64,000 nt of DNA, from the NCBI GenBank assembly GCA_026126025.1, contig JAHCJZ010000001.1, forward strand, positions 248,001 to 312,000, given 5' to 3'. Position 1 is the first letter of the stretch. Every line of letters begins with the position of its first letter. The notes below the pieces were generated by a model, which worked only from the letters and a program-made list of their open reading frames with translations, was not told the origin of the DNA and made no database searches. Of the stretch, positions 1 through 9,668 are shown in pieces. Made by a program: the position numbers and the translations under genes. This DNA is from Bauldia sp. GTDB taxonomy: Bacteria; Pseudomonadota; Alphaproteobacteria; Rhizobiales; Kaistiaceae.

Positions 1-433
1 CGGTCTCGTACCGGATGTCCGGGCCGAACGAGGAGCTGACCGGCGCGCCGAACGGGACCGACACGCCGACATGGCCGTGGATCCCGATCTCGAAAAGGCC
101 GAGCGACTTGTAGAGCCGCCCGTTGACGTCGACGAATGCCAGGAGCGGCGTCGACAGCAGGACGCTGCTGCGTTCCGATAGAGTGATACCGAAGCCGGAG
201 GCGAACTTAACATCCACCTCGCCATAGCTGTAGAGCGAGAAGGCCGGCGGCGGGCTTCCGAGGATGACGCTGCCCTCTATGCCCGCTTCGAGCACGACCG
301 ACACCTTCGGTTCGGTGCTGGTCGCCGTCGCCGTCTCGGCGCCGGGCAGCGGCGCGTCCGCAGCCCGGGCGACGGACGCCGCGGCCACCATCAGCGCAAT
401 GCCTGCCGCGCCCGCAACAAATCTGGCTGACAT
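1..433 (-). CDS. Secreted, probably outer-membrane protein (partial, 3' end outside window)
   Basis: The reading frame runs leftwards from an ATG at 433 and is still open at base 1, so only about 144 N-terminal residues are visible. The first 24 residues form a signal peptide (positive start, Ala/Val-rich core, ending near ARAADA). The mature part alternates polar and hydrophobic residues and lacks cysteines, as in beta-barrel or beta-rich envelope proteins. It is clearly paralogous to the next protein (681-1610): both share the signal-peptide pattern, a KVSV block, an FASGFG(I/V)TL block, a GR(L/V)YKS block and an FGPD(I/V)RYET block in the same order. I do not recognise a named family. Function is unknown, and outer-membrane location is inferred. 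Confidence 0.72.
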   Translation of the reverse strand, partial: MSARFVAGAAGIALMVAAASVARAADAPLPGAETATATSTEPKVSVVLEAGIEGSVILGSPPPAFSLYSYGEVDVKFASGFGITLSERSSVLLSTPLLAFVDVNGRLYKSLGLFEIGIHGHVGVSVPFGAPVSSSFGPDIRYET

Positions 434-628
434 GAGCGGCCCCCCGACCCCCCGGCCGCGCTGGTTGCGCGGCCACAGCTCCATGATTTCACCATACTGC
501 ACGCCCGGCATGCGCCGCCAATCCCTTCCGCCAGCATTGGCGGTTGGAAACGGTGCATGTTGCAGATGAGACACACTCGCGCGGGCCCCTACGCCGCCTT
601 CAGGCAGCGTCGCGCATCGTCATCGCGC

Positions 629-658
629 GATCCGGACCGCGTGTCCGCGGTCCGGATC
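629..658 (-). terminator. Perfect 13-bp hairpin downstream of the second secreted paralogue
   Basis: Bases 629-641 are exactly complementary to 646-658 around a 4-base loop, giving a very stable GC-rich hairpin 22 bases after the stop codon at 681 (minus strand). No T-run follows it on the minus strand. It may therefore act as a Rho-independent-like terminator or an mRNA 3' stabiliser rather than a classical terminator. Confidence 0.45.
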
Positions 659-680
659 GATCGGGTGCAGCGTGCAGCGC

Positions 681-1610
681 CTAGAACTCGCCGCTGAGAT
701 CGGGCGGATCGTCGCCCGCGAGGTAGCGCAGGCCGATCCGCGCATCGAAGCTGTGGAAGGTCGGGAATCCGGGGGTGAAGCTCGCGCCGTAATTGGCGCC
801 GCCGATCAGCGAAAGCGGGGTCGCCCCGATCGGCTTCTCGAGGTCGAAGCCGAGATTGACGTTGATGAAGTCGTTGGTCGGCGACCAGAACACCGAGGTA
901 TAGGGTGTGAGCACCCCGAGCGGGAAGCGCGCCTCGACGCCGGCGCCGAAGAAGCGTCCGCCCGTGGTGTCAAAGCCGAACTCGGCGTTCGGAATCACCT
1001 CGAAGTGCGGCGCGACCGTGATCGTCACGGCGTTTGCGACATCGATATACACCGGGAAGCCGGGGCCTCCTTCGACCTCGACATAGGTGAACACCTCGAT
1101 CCGGTCGTTCGGATTGAACGTGACCGTGGTCTCGTTCTCCCAGCGATCGAACGTGCCGAAGAAGAATCCGAACGACGTCGCATTGACGATCGTCAGCCGG
1201 TCGGTCTCGTAGCGGACGTCCGGGCCGAACTCGTAGCCGGCGATGCCGGTGAGGAATGAGCCGCCGAACCCGACCTCGAAGGCGCCGAAGGACTTGTACA
1301 CCCGCCCGCCGAGGATGACGAAGCTCACCGGCGGCGATTGTAGTTCGGTCACCACTTCGCTGAAGAGCGTCACCCCGAAGCCGGAGGCGAACCTCACGTC
1401 GATGCCGGCGCGATTGTCGATCGCGAAGAAGGGCGGGCTGAAATTGTTCACGCCGACGAAGAGCCCCGATTCCACGGCCACCGACACTTTCGTGCCTGAA
1501 CCGGCGACGGTCGCCTCGGCGCCCAACGGCGGCACGTCGGCGGCGTTGGCGGCTCCGGCCGCGACGATCAATGCAGCGCCCGCGACGCCGGCGAGAAACC
1601 TGGATGTCAT
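681..1610 (-). CDS. Secreted, probably outer-membrane beta-rich protein, paralogue of the adjacent gene
   Basis: This is a 309-residue protein. I chose the ATG at 1610 because an AGGGGG sequence lies about 5 bases upstream; the ATG at 1613 is too close to it, and the longer upstream frame has no signal peptide. Residues 1-24 are a typical Sec signal ending ANAADV. The rest is rich in Gly, Phe, Val and Thr, with alternating strands and a final aromatic residue (SGEF), which fits an outer-membrane barrel. The N-terminal half matches the gene at 1-433 block by block, so the two are tandem duplicates. No catalytic motif is visible. I cannot assign a function, and the outer-membrane location is an inference. 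Confidence 0.75.
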   Translation of the reverse strand: MTSRFLAGVAGAALIVAAGAANAADVPPLGAEATVAGSGTKVSVAVESGLFVGVNNFSPPFFAIDNRAGIDVRFASGFGVTLFSEVVTELQSPPVSFVILGGRVYKSFGAFEVGFGGSFLTGIAGYEFGPDVRYETDRLTIVNATSFGFFFGTFDRWENETTVTFNPNDRIEVFTYVEVEGGPGFPVYIDVANAVTITVAPHFEVIPNAEFGFDTTGGRFFGAGVEARFPLGVLTPYTSVFWSPTNDFINVNLGFDLEKPIGATPLSLIGGANYGASFTPGFPTFHSFDARIGLRYLAGDDPPDLSGEF

Positions 1611-1758
1611 CATTGCCCCCTGACCCCGGAACCGAGTCGGCCGTTCGACCGCACCGGCTTTTCGCAACTCTGCACGCGCCGCGTGCGTCGCCAAGGTCTC
1701 CGAGCGCCCGATCAGGATGAAACTGTGAGTGTTGCGCTGAAGCCACGTCGAGTGGCGG

Positions 1759-3192
1759 CTAGCGCTCCAGCCCTTGCTGAACCGCGACATCGGCGGCGTC
1801 CCTCGGCGCGACGTCGCGCGCGCGATGGCCGGAGATCTCGTGCCCGGCATGCGGCGGCAGGCGGGCGAAGAAGAAGAAGGACGAGGCGCAGAGCACTGCG
1901 ACGACGAGGTAGGGCAGGAGGAAATCGCCGGTCGAAATCTCGTCCCCGCCGACCGACAGCTCCAGCGCGATCGCGCCGATCGAGATGCCGACGCTGAGCG
2001 AGAGCTGCTGAAACACCGACGACATCGCGGTCGCCTTGCTCATGCGCGACGGTTCGACCTCGTCATAGGCGATCGCGTTGACGGCCGTGAACTGGAGGGA
2101 GCGGAAGAAGCCGGCGGCAAGGAGGATGGCGACCATCACCGCGATCGGGGTCACCGGGGTGAACGTCGCCGGGATCGCGGTGAAGGTCGCGGTGATGCCA
2201 ATATTGGTGAGGAGCACGGTCCGGAAGCCGAAGCGCTTCAGGATCGGCCCGGCGGCGAACTTCATCGCGATCGCGCCGGCGGCCGAGACGAAGGTGATCA
2301 GCCCGGATTCGAACGGCGTCATGCCGAAGGCGACCTGCAGCATCAGCGGCAGCAGGAAGGGCGTCGCCCCGGCGGCGAGGCGGAAAACCGAGCCGCCAAG
2401 GACGGCGGCGCGGAACGTCGCGAAGCGGAAGAGGCCAAGGTCGAGGATCGCCCGGGCGTTGCGGCGGTAGTACCAGTAATACGCGGCAAGGAGCGCGGCG
2501 CCGACGGCAAGGAGCCCCGCCACCGCCGCCGGGGAGAGAACGCCGAGCCCGAGCGATGTCGACCCGGTGACGAAAGTCGCCAGCCCCAGCCCGACGAGGA
2601 GGAAGCCGCGAATGTCGAACCGCTCGCGCGTCTCGCTCCGGATGTCGGGGAAGAAGATCGTCGCCAGCACCAGCCCGAGCACGCCGATCGGGACGTTGAT
2701 CCAGAACACCCAGCGCCAGTCGGCATAGGTGGTGAGGAAGCCGCCGACCGGCGGCCCCATCACCGGCCCGATCAAGGCGGGGATCGTCAGCCACGCCATC
2801 GCGCCGACCAGCTCGCTCTTCTTGACCGAGCGGAGGATCACCAGGCGCCCGACCGGCACCATCATCGAGCCGCCGATGCCCTGCGCGACGCGGCCGACGA
2901 CGATCTCGCCGACGCTGTCCGACAGGCCGCAATAGACCGACGACAGCGTGAAGATGATGATCGCGAGGCGGAAGATCGTCCGCACCCCGAACCGGTCGGC
3001 GAGCCAGCCCGAGGCCGGCAGGAACACGGCGAGGGCAAGGAGATAGCTGGTGAGCGCCAGCTTGAGCCGGATCGGGCTCTCCCCGAAATCCGCCGCGATC
3101 GTCGGCAGCGCCGTGGAGAGAACCGTCGAATCGAGGTTCTCCATGAAAAGGGCGCAGGCGACGATGAGCGGAAGGAGGATTCTGTCTGGCAT
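1759..3192 (-). CDS. MFS transporter, DHA2 (EmrB/QacA-like) drug exporter
   Basis: A 477-residue membrane protein that opens with the DHA2 pattern: helix 1 containing ENLDSTVLSTALPTIA, followed by the loop 2-3 motif GWLADRFGVRT and the motif GRVAQGIGG. Motif C-like GPVMGPPVGG and an RWVFWINVPIG stretch follow, as in 14-helix EmrB/QacA proton-driven exporters. Length and hydrophobic segments fit 13-14 helices. It would expel hydrophobic compounds across the inner membrane. No membrane-fusion partner (EmrA) is next to it, so it may work alone or pair with a distant adaptor. The substrate cannot be told. The soluble tail after the last helix is rich in His, Arg and Asp. Confidence 0.9.
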   Translation of the reverse strand: MPDRILLPLIVACALFMENLDSTVLSTALPTIAADFGESPIRLKLALTSYLLALAVFLPASGWLADRFGVRTIFRLAIIIFTLSSVYCGLSDSVGEIVVGRVAQGIGGSMMVPVGRLVILRSVKKSELVGAMAWLTIPALIGPVMGPPVGGFLTTYADWRWVFWINVPIGVLGLVLATIFFPDIRSETRERFDIRGFLLVGLGLATFVTGSTSLGLGVLSPAAVAGLLAVGAALLAAYYWYYRRNARAILDLGLFRFATFRAAVLGGSVFRLAAGATPFLLPLMLQVAFGMTPFESGLITFVSAAGAIAMKFAAGPILKRFGFRTVLLTNIGITATFTAIPATFTPVTPIAVMVAILLAAGFFRSLQFTAVNAIAYDEVEPSRMSKATAMSSVFQQLSLSVGISIGAIALELSVGGDEISTGDFLLPYLVVAVLCASSFFFFARLPPHAGHEISGHRARDVAPRDAADVAVQQGLER

Positions 3193-3249
3193 GGCGCAGG
3201 ATGAACTGGCTTATGCCCACGCCGTTCCCCTGTCCATTGTCGCTACTTC

Positions 3250-5055
<1,806 letters not shown>

Positions 5056-5109
5056 CGGGGTCGCGTCAGGCGGGTCGCGTTATCTTCGCATTGATGCCAG
5101 ACCCTCCTA

Positions 5110-5946
5110 CTATCGGCGGGAGTCAGGCCCGCAGACGTGCCACAGACTCTGAGAGGTCGATTGGCCCCGCCGGCCATAGCACCAACCCTGCTCATGGAGC
5201 AGCCTGGCATAGAGGCTACTCGCGAGGCAGGCGGGAGGAGCGAGTGGAACGGCCGAACCTGCATTGCACCAAACGTCCAGCTCCTGTTGGACTCGGAGCA
5301 GGGCTTCAAGGTCGGGCGGCGAACGTAGCGAGAAGGTCCACGCCTCGGAGGTGTAGTCGCGCTCGCTTCTTTCGATATTGAGATCCCAGAGCTCAATTGC
5401 CCGAAGGATGTAGATATCGGCCTCGCCCTCGACTGCGGGTGGATTGAAAGCAAAGAGCACGAGACGCAGGTCGACGTCATAGATCTGAAATCGATCCACG
5501 ATTGCGAGGTATCGAGTCTCGAACCGCTCGTACCCGGCCAACGGGTCAGACCACGTGCCGAAGAGCGCCGGCCCGACACCGAAATCGCCCTCAGCACGGC
5601 GGTCGAGGCCAGCCAGGAACACAAGTACGCAGGCGTCGAAGCACGACGCGCCCTCAGGGATGCGTGTCGAGATCGCATTGCCGAAGACGAGGTCCGCGAT
5701 GACCCTCGCCTCGTCGAGATCACCGCCGGGACTGTCGATCACCAGGGTATCTATGATGATCATTTCTCGCTTAGCTTCGAGGAAGTCGGAGGCCGCGTCT
5801 TCTTCGATCGGACCATCGAGATGCAGCGTACGGTTCCAGGGCTGGTCCTCGAAGTAGAACGGCCCGAATCGCACGATCTCCTGTGCTGCGGCGCCGGTGG
5901 CACCAAGCCCGAGCCCGAATGCGATGGCAGTGAGCGCTAACTTCAT
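5110..5946 (-). CDS. Periplasmic ClpP/crotonase-like protein, probable pseudoenzyme
   Basis: A 278-residue protein with a clear Sec signal peptide (residues 1-21, ending GAAAQ). Residues 63-113 carry the ClpP-like core: a hydrophobic strand, then DSPGGD (72-76), then GASCFDACVLVFLAG. In the related periplasmic COG3904-type proteins I know, this segment reads C-x-S-x-C and the Ser is the nucleophile candidate. Here it is C102-F-D104-A-C106, so that residue is Asp. More cysteines in the C-terminal third (WCN, PPAC, GWC, HVC) could form disulfides in the periplasm. The gene faces guaB tail to tail, and base composition is visibly less GC-rich than its neighbours. A binding rather than proteolytic role is inferred. 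Confidence 0.7.
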   Translation of the reverse strand: MKLALTAIAFGLGLGATGAAAQEIVRFGPFYFEDQPWNRTLHLDGPIEEDAASDFLEAKREMIIIDTLVIDSPGGDLDEARVIADLVFGNAISTRIPEGASCFDACVLVFLAGLDRRAEGDFGVGPALFGTWSDPLAGYERFETRYLAIVDRFQIYDVDLRLVLFAFNPPAVEGEADIYILRAIELWDLNIERSERDYTSEAWTFSLRSPPDLEALLRVQQELDVWCNAGSAVPLAPPACLASSLYARLLHEQGWCYGRRGQSTSQSLWHVCGPDSRR

Positions 5947-6054
5947 CCATCCTCCCCAGCGGTCGAGATCGCCGTCGCAATCGACTCAGGCGAATCTAGC
6001 CTGCATGGCCTGAGAACCGGAAGTCGCGTACAACGCGGGCGCTGGGAGCGGACT

Positions 6055-6549
6055 ATGGCCGATTGGCTGGGCGACATATGGTGGGCGGTCGAGAACGACC
6101 CGCTTGTTGCCGAGTCCCTCGGCGGCTGCCCTATTTGGCATCAGGTTCAGAAGCTGCCCGAGGATCGTCTCGGCGGCCCATCCCTGATGGCGCACTTCGC
6201 CGCGCATTTCCTCTTTGCCCGCGGCAAGCACCTGATCGAGCCGGCCGACGAGGCGCTGGTCGAGGGCGAACTCCGCTATGTCTACAACGACCTCAACAAC
6301 CCGACTGTCCTTGCTGCCCGCCGCAACGACCCTCAAATGCGCACGGAAATGGAGTCCGGTGTTCTCTTCGGGCCGGAAGATCGGGGCTGCACCGGCGGCG
6401 AGATCCGCGAGGAGCTTTGGGTCGAGAGCATCCGCGCCTACATGCTCAACCCGAACTACATAAAGACGGTCGCCAACGAGCTTGCCCGCGTCATTCGCAA
6501 GGTGTGGAACCGCAACCCGGCCACCAACCGCACCGTGAAGTTCAACTAG
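6055..6549 (+). CDS. Conserved-looking hypothetical protein, 164 residues
   Basis: The ATG at 6055 has a GGGAG about 6 bases upstream, and the next gene starts 35 bases after the stop. The protein is soluble, with no signal peptide. It has an acidic and aromatic N-terminus (MADWLGDIWW), an AHFAAHFLFARGKH stretch near residue 48 and a distinct C-terminus (SIRAYMLNPNYIKTVANELA then NPATNRTVKFN). The C-terminal part looks like the tail of larger proteins in which a YIKT segment precedes a short helix and a final strand, but I cannot name the family. It may be a stand-alone domain or a remnant of a longer gene. Codon use is less GC-rich than flanking core genes. Function unknown. Confidence 0.6.
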   Translation: MADWLGDIWWAVENDPLVAESLGGCPIWHQVQKLPEDRLGGPSLMAHFAAHFLFARGKHLIEPADEALVEGELRYVYNDLNNPTVLAARRNDPQMRTEMESGVLFGPEDRGCTGGEIREELWVESIRAYMLNPNYIKTVANELARVIRKVWNRNPATNRTVKFN

Positions 6550-6584
6550 GCTCGCCCGCGGCCCTCGTACCACAGCGTGATTTT

Positions 6585-7877
6585 GTGACTCCTGCCGCCC
6601 GTATTGCTGCCGCCGCCGAGATCCTCCTCGATATCGATACGCGCCACCGGCCGGTCGCCGATGCCCTCAAGGACTGGGGCCTGTCGCATCGCTTTGCCGG
6701 GTCGAAGGACCGCGCCGCGATCGGCAACGTCGTCTATGACGCGCTCCGCCGCCGGCGCTCGTTCGGGTGGATCATGGGCGGCGACGCGCCGCGTGCGTTG
6801 GCGTTGGCTGCGGTCGCGCTCGGTTGGAGGCTCGGCGTCGATCGCGTTGCCGCGATGGTGGCCGACGACCCGCACGGCCCCGGTGCGCTGACGGTGGAGG
6901 AGCGCGGCCGCCTCGCCGTGGCAGATATTGCCGCAGCGCCCGACGCCGTTCGCGCCGACGTGCCCGATTGGCTCGCGCCCTCGCTGGAACGCGGCCTGGG
7001 CGGGGGCTGGGTGGCGGAGTGCGAAGCCGCGGCATTGCGGCCGCCGCTCGATCTCCGCACCAATCGCCTCAAGGCCGATCGCGCCAGGGCCATGAAGGCC
7101 GTCGCGGACGCGGTGCCAGCGCCCTTCGCTCCTGATGGCTTCCGGGTCGCGCCGACCGAAGGCGACGGCCGCCACCCCAACGTCACCGCCGAGCCCGCCT
7201 TCCGCAAGGGCTGGTTCGAGGTGCAGGACGAGGGCAGCCAACTCGCGGCGGCGATGGTCGGCGCCCATGCCGGCATGCAGGTGCTCGACCTCTGCGCCGG
7301 CGGCGGGGGCAAGACCCTCGCGCTTGCCGCGGCGATGGGGAACAAGGGGCAGATCCACGCCACCGACGCCGACCGCCAGCGCCTCGCGCCGATCTTCGAC
7401 CGCCTCCGCCGCGCCGGCACCCGCAACGTCCAGATGCACCCCGCGCGGGCGGCCCTCGACGGTCTCGCCGGGATGATGGACCGCGTCCTCATCGACGCGC
7501 CGTGCTCTGGCTCCGGCACCTGGCGCCGCCGCCCCGACACGAAATGGCGGCTGACGGAGCGCGCGCTGGCGGATCGCGTCGCCGAGCAGGCCGCGCTGCT
7601 GGAGGAGGGCGCGCGCTTCGTGAAGCCCGGCGGCCTCCTCGTCTACGTCACCTGCTCGATGCTGCCGCAGGAGAACCAGGACCAGGCTGCCGCCTTCCTC
7701 GCCGCGACCCCGTCCTTCGCGCCGCTCACCGCCGACGAGATGATCGTGTCCGCGGGGCTAGGCGATGGCGCCGCGGCATTCGCGGCAGCCGTCGGCCGGC
7801 CGGAGGTCGGCGTCCAGCTGACGCCGCTCCGCACCGGCACCGACGGCTTCTACGTCGCCGCCCTCCGCCGCTTTTAG
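6585..7877 (+). CDS. rsmB: RsmB/NOP2-family 16S rRNA (cytosine-C5) methyltransferase
   Basis: Transfers a methyl group from S-adenosylmethionine to C5 of a cytosine in 16S rRNA. The 430-residue protein has a helical NusB-like N-terminal region and then the Rossmann-fold methyltransferase: SAM-binding VLDLCAGGGGKTLALA, motif IV DAPCSGSGTWRR and motif VI YVTCSMLPQENQ. The two cysteines in PCS and TCS are the release and nucleophile residues of RNA m5C enzymes. The GTG at 6585 is the best start in frame, since the open frame upstream overlaps the previous gene; no strong ribosome binding site is visible. Assignment to RsmB rather than another family member is likely but not certain. Confidence 0.85.
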   Translation: MTPAARIAAAAEILLDIDTRHRPVADALKDWGLSHRFAGSKDRAAIGNVVYDALRRRRSFGWIMGGDAPRALALAAVALGWRLGVDRVAAMVADDPHGPGALTVEERGRLAVADIAAAPDAVRADVPDWLAPSLERGLGGGWVAECEAAALRPPLDLRTNRLKADRARAMKAVADAVPAPFAPDGFRVAPTEGDGRHPNVTAEPAFRKGWFEVQDEGSQLAAAMVGAHAGMQVLDLCAGGGGKTLALAAAMGNKGQIHATDADRQRLAPIFDRLRRAGTRNVQMHPARAALDGLAGMMDRVLIDAPCSGSGTWRRRPDTKWRLTERALADRVAEQAALLEEGARFVKPGGLLVYVTCSMLPQENQDQAAAFLAATPSFAPLTADEMIVSAGLGDGAAAFAAAVGRPEVGVQLTPLRTGTDGFYVAALRRF

Positions 7878-7887
7878 GCTAGGCCGT

Positions 7888-8021
7888 CCCGCTTTTGCGG
7901 GGAGGTCGAACCGGCGCAGCCGGTTCGGGAGGGGTGCTGAGCTTCAGCAACGGGCAAGCTTCACGGGCAGCACCCCTCCCCGAAACCGCTTCGCGGTTTC
8001 GACCCTCCCGCAAGGGGAGGG
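7888..8021. repeat. Long inverted repeat between convergent genes
   Basis: Two arms of about 50 bases (7888-7939 and 7968-8019) are nearly complementary. Each contains a smaller internal hairpin (AACCGG-CGCAG-CCGGTT on the left, GAAACCGC-TTC-GCGGTTTC on the right). The element sits exactly between the stop codons of two convergent genes and can act as a bidirectional terminator. It resembles a mobile palindromic unit rather than a gene. Confidence 0.7.
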
Positions 8022-8046
8022 TTGAAGAAGGGAGGGGCCGCGACAG

Positions 8047-8943
8047 CTAGGGCGTCAGGATGATGCGGCCGGCGCCGCCGGCCTCCGCGAGCTTGTGCGC
8101 CTTGGCCGCGTCCGCGAGGGGCATCGTCGTGACCGGGATCGTCACCGCGCCGGCAAGGGCGGCCTCGGCGATGGCCCGCACATCCGCCGCTCCGCCCGTG
8201 ACCTGGACGTTGATCACCTCTGCATCGTCGGTCGCGTTCGCCGGGGCGCCGACGGCAGCCGCGAACCGGCCGCCCTTGCGCACATGGCTGTAGGTCGCCG
8301 CCGCGACCTCGCCGCCGACATTGTCGGCCACGCCGTCGAACGGCCCGGCCGCGGCAAGCTCCGCCGCGTCGTCGAGCGCCACGACCTGAACGCCGAGCAC
8401 GGCCGCGTCGTCCTTCTGCCGCGCGCGAACGCCCGCGACCGGCGTCGCCCCGGCCTTCTGCAGCAGGTGGATGACCACGCGGCCGATCGCGCCCAGCGCG
8501 CCGGTCACCAGGACCTTGTCCCCGGCCTTGACCTGAAGCGCGCTCACTTCCGCCAGCGCCGTCAGGCCGGGCAGGGGGAGCGCCGCAGCGCTGGTGAAGT
8601 CGAGCCCGTCCGGCACCTTGGCGACGCCAGCGGCGCTGGCCTTCGCCTTCTCGGCATAGCCGCCCATCTGCGTCATCACCATCACCCGGTCGCCGATCTC
8701 GAGCCCGGTCACGTCCGGCCCGACCGCTGCAACCGTGCCGGCGACGTCGGCCCCCAGCGTTACCGGCATCGGCAGCTGCCAGAAGGCCTGATACGCGCCG
8801 GAACGGAGCTTCCAGTCCATCGGGTTGACCCCGGCGGCCTTCACGTCCACCACCACTTCGCCCGGTCCGGGCGCCGGATCGGGTGCATCTTCGTAGACGA
8901 GCTGATCCGCGTCGCCGTATTGGTGGAGTCGAACTGCTTTCAT
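8047..8943 (-). CDS. Zinc-independent quinone oxidoreductase / NADP-dependent alcohol dehydrogenase (MDR family)
   Basis: A 298-residue medium-chain reductase. The GroES-like half begins MKAVRLHQYGDADQL and carries the AAGVNPMDWKLRSG segment typical of the QOR/zeta-crystallin branch. The Rossmann half has VLVTGALGAIGRVVIHL for NAD(P)H binding, and the C-terminus ends with AGGAGRIILTP. Zinc-ligand cysteines of classical alcohol dehydrogenases are absent. The start at 8943 is set by a GGAGG 6 bases upstream. It is transcribed divergently from a TetR-type gene over a perfect palindrome (8962-8987), so this reductase is very probably repressed by that regulator and induced by its ligand, perhaps a quinone or reactive carbonyl. 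The substrate is unknown. Confidence 0.88.
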   Translation of the reverse strand: MKAVRLHQYGDADQLVYEDAPDPAPGPGEVVVDVKAAGVNPMDWKLRSGAYQAFWQLPMPVTLGADVAGTVAAVGPDVTGLEIGDRVMVMTQMGGYAEKAKASAAGVAKVPDGLDFTSAAALPLPGLTALAEVSALQVKAGDKVLVTGALGAIGRVVIHLLQKAGATPVAGVRARQKDDAAVLGVQVVALDDAAELAAAGPFDGVADNVGGEVAAATYSHVRKGGRFAAAVGAPANATDDAEVINVQVTGGAADVRAIAEAALAGAVTIPVTTMPLADAAKAHKLAEAGGAGRIILTP

Positions 8944-8961
8944 GGAAGCCTCCATTGGTGA

Positions 8962-8987
8962 GATACGATAGTCCATAGTATCGTATC
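8962..8987. promoter_or_regulatory. Perfect 9-bp inverted repeat, probable TetR-family operator
   Basis: GATACGATA (8962-8970) and TATCGTATC (8979-8987) are exact reverse complements separated by 8 bases. The site lies in the 68-base gap between the divergent reductase and TetR genes. Its size and symmetry fit a TetR dimer site controlling both promoters. Confidence 0.75.
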
Positions 8988-9011
8988 GATCCGGCGGCAA
9001 CGGGCCTTTTG

Positions 9012-9668
9012 ATGCGCGACTGGGACGAGAGTCACCCCAAGGCCGGGTTGCTGGCGCGAAAGCGCGCCGCGATCCTGGCGGCGGCGCGCGCGCGCTTCCT
9101 CGCCTCGGGCTTCGGCGACACCACGATGGACGCGGTGGCGGCGGAGGCCGGCGTCTCGATCATGACGCTCTACCGCCACGCTCGCACCAAGGACGAGCTC
9201 TTCGAGGCCGTCATCGCGATCGAGTGCAGCAGCACGGCGCTGGCGCGCGAGCAGCCGGAGTTCGCCGGGATCCCGCTTCGCGATGCGCTCACCGCCCTCG
9301 GCCGGCTGCGGCTGGCCGCGACCTTCGCGCCCGAGCGCATCGCGATGATCCGCGCCGTCGTCGCCGAGACCGGGCGCTTCCCGCAGCTCGGCGCGATCGT
9401 CTATCGCGCCACGGTCGGCGCGCTCCGCGACACGGTCCTCTGGCTCCTCAGCGTCCATCCCGAGGCCGCCGCGTCGCGCGCCCTTGCTCCTGGCGCGGCG
9501 CAGCTCTTCGTCGACGCGCTCGCCGGCGATCTCGTGCTGCGGCTTCTCCTCGGCCTTGCGGCGGAGGAGGGAGGCGCCGCGGGGCGCGAGCGGCGCATCG
9601 CCCTTGCCGCCGATGCCGCGCTGCGCGAGCTCGCCCGGCCCGACGGTGCGGAGCGCGCCAGCGCATGA
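9012..9668 (+). CDS. TetR/AcrR-family transcriptional regulator
   Basis: A 218-residue one-component repressor. The N-terminal helix-turn-helix (about residues 15-62) is classical: AAARARFLASGFGDTTMDAVAAEAGVS in order, then MTLYRHARTKDELFEAV. The C-terminal helical domain would bind the inducer and dimerise. The ATG at 9012 is used in preference to the TTG one codon upstream. The gene is divergent from the MDR-family reductase across a palindromic operator and overlaps the next gene by 4 bases (ATGA), so its product should autoregulate and also co-control the nucleosidase. The ligand is unknown. Confidence 0.88.
   Translation: MRDWDESHPKAGLLARKRAAILAAARARFLASGFGDTTMDAVAAEAGVSIMTLYRHARTKDELFEAVIAIECSSTALAREQPEFAGIPLRDALTALGRLRLAATFAPERIAMIRAVVAETGRFPQLGAIVYRATVGALRDTVLWLLSVHPEAAASRALAPGAAQLFVDALAGDLVLRLLLGLAAEEGGAAGRERRIALAADAALRELARPDGAERASA

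Noticed and set aside
1774-3204. Long open frame opposite the MFS transporter gene
   Set aside because: Its product is dominated by Arg, Asp, Glu and His with no domain. It is an antisense shadow produced by high GC at third codon positions.
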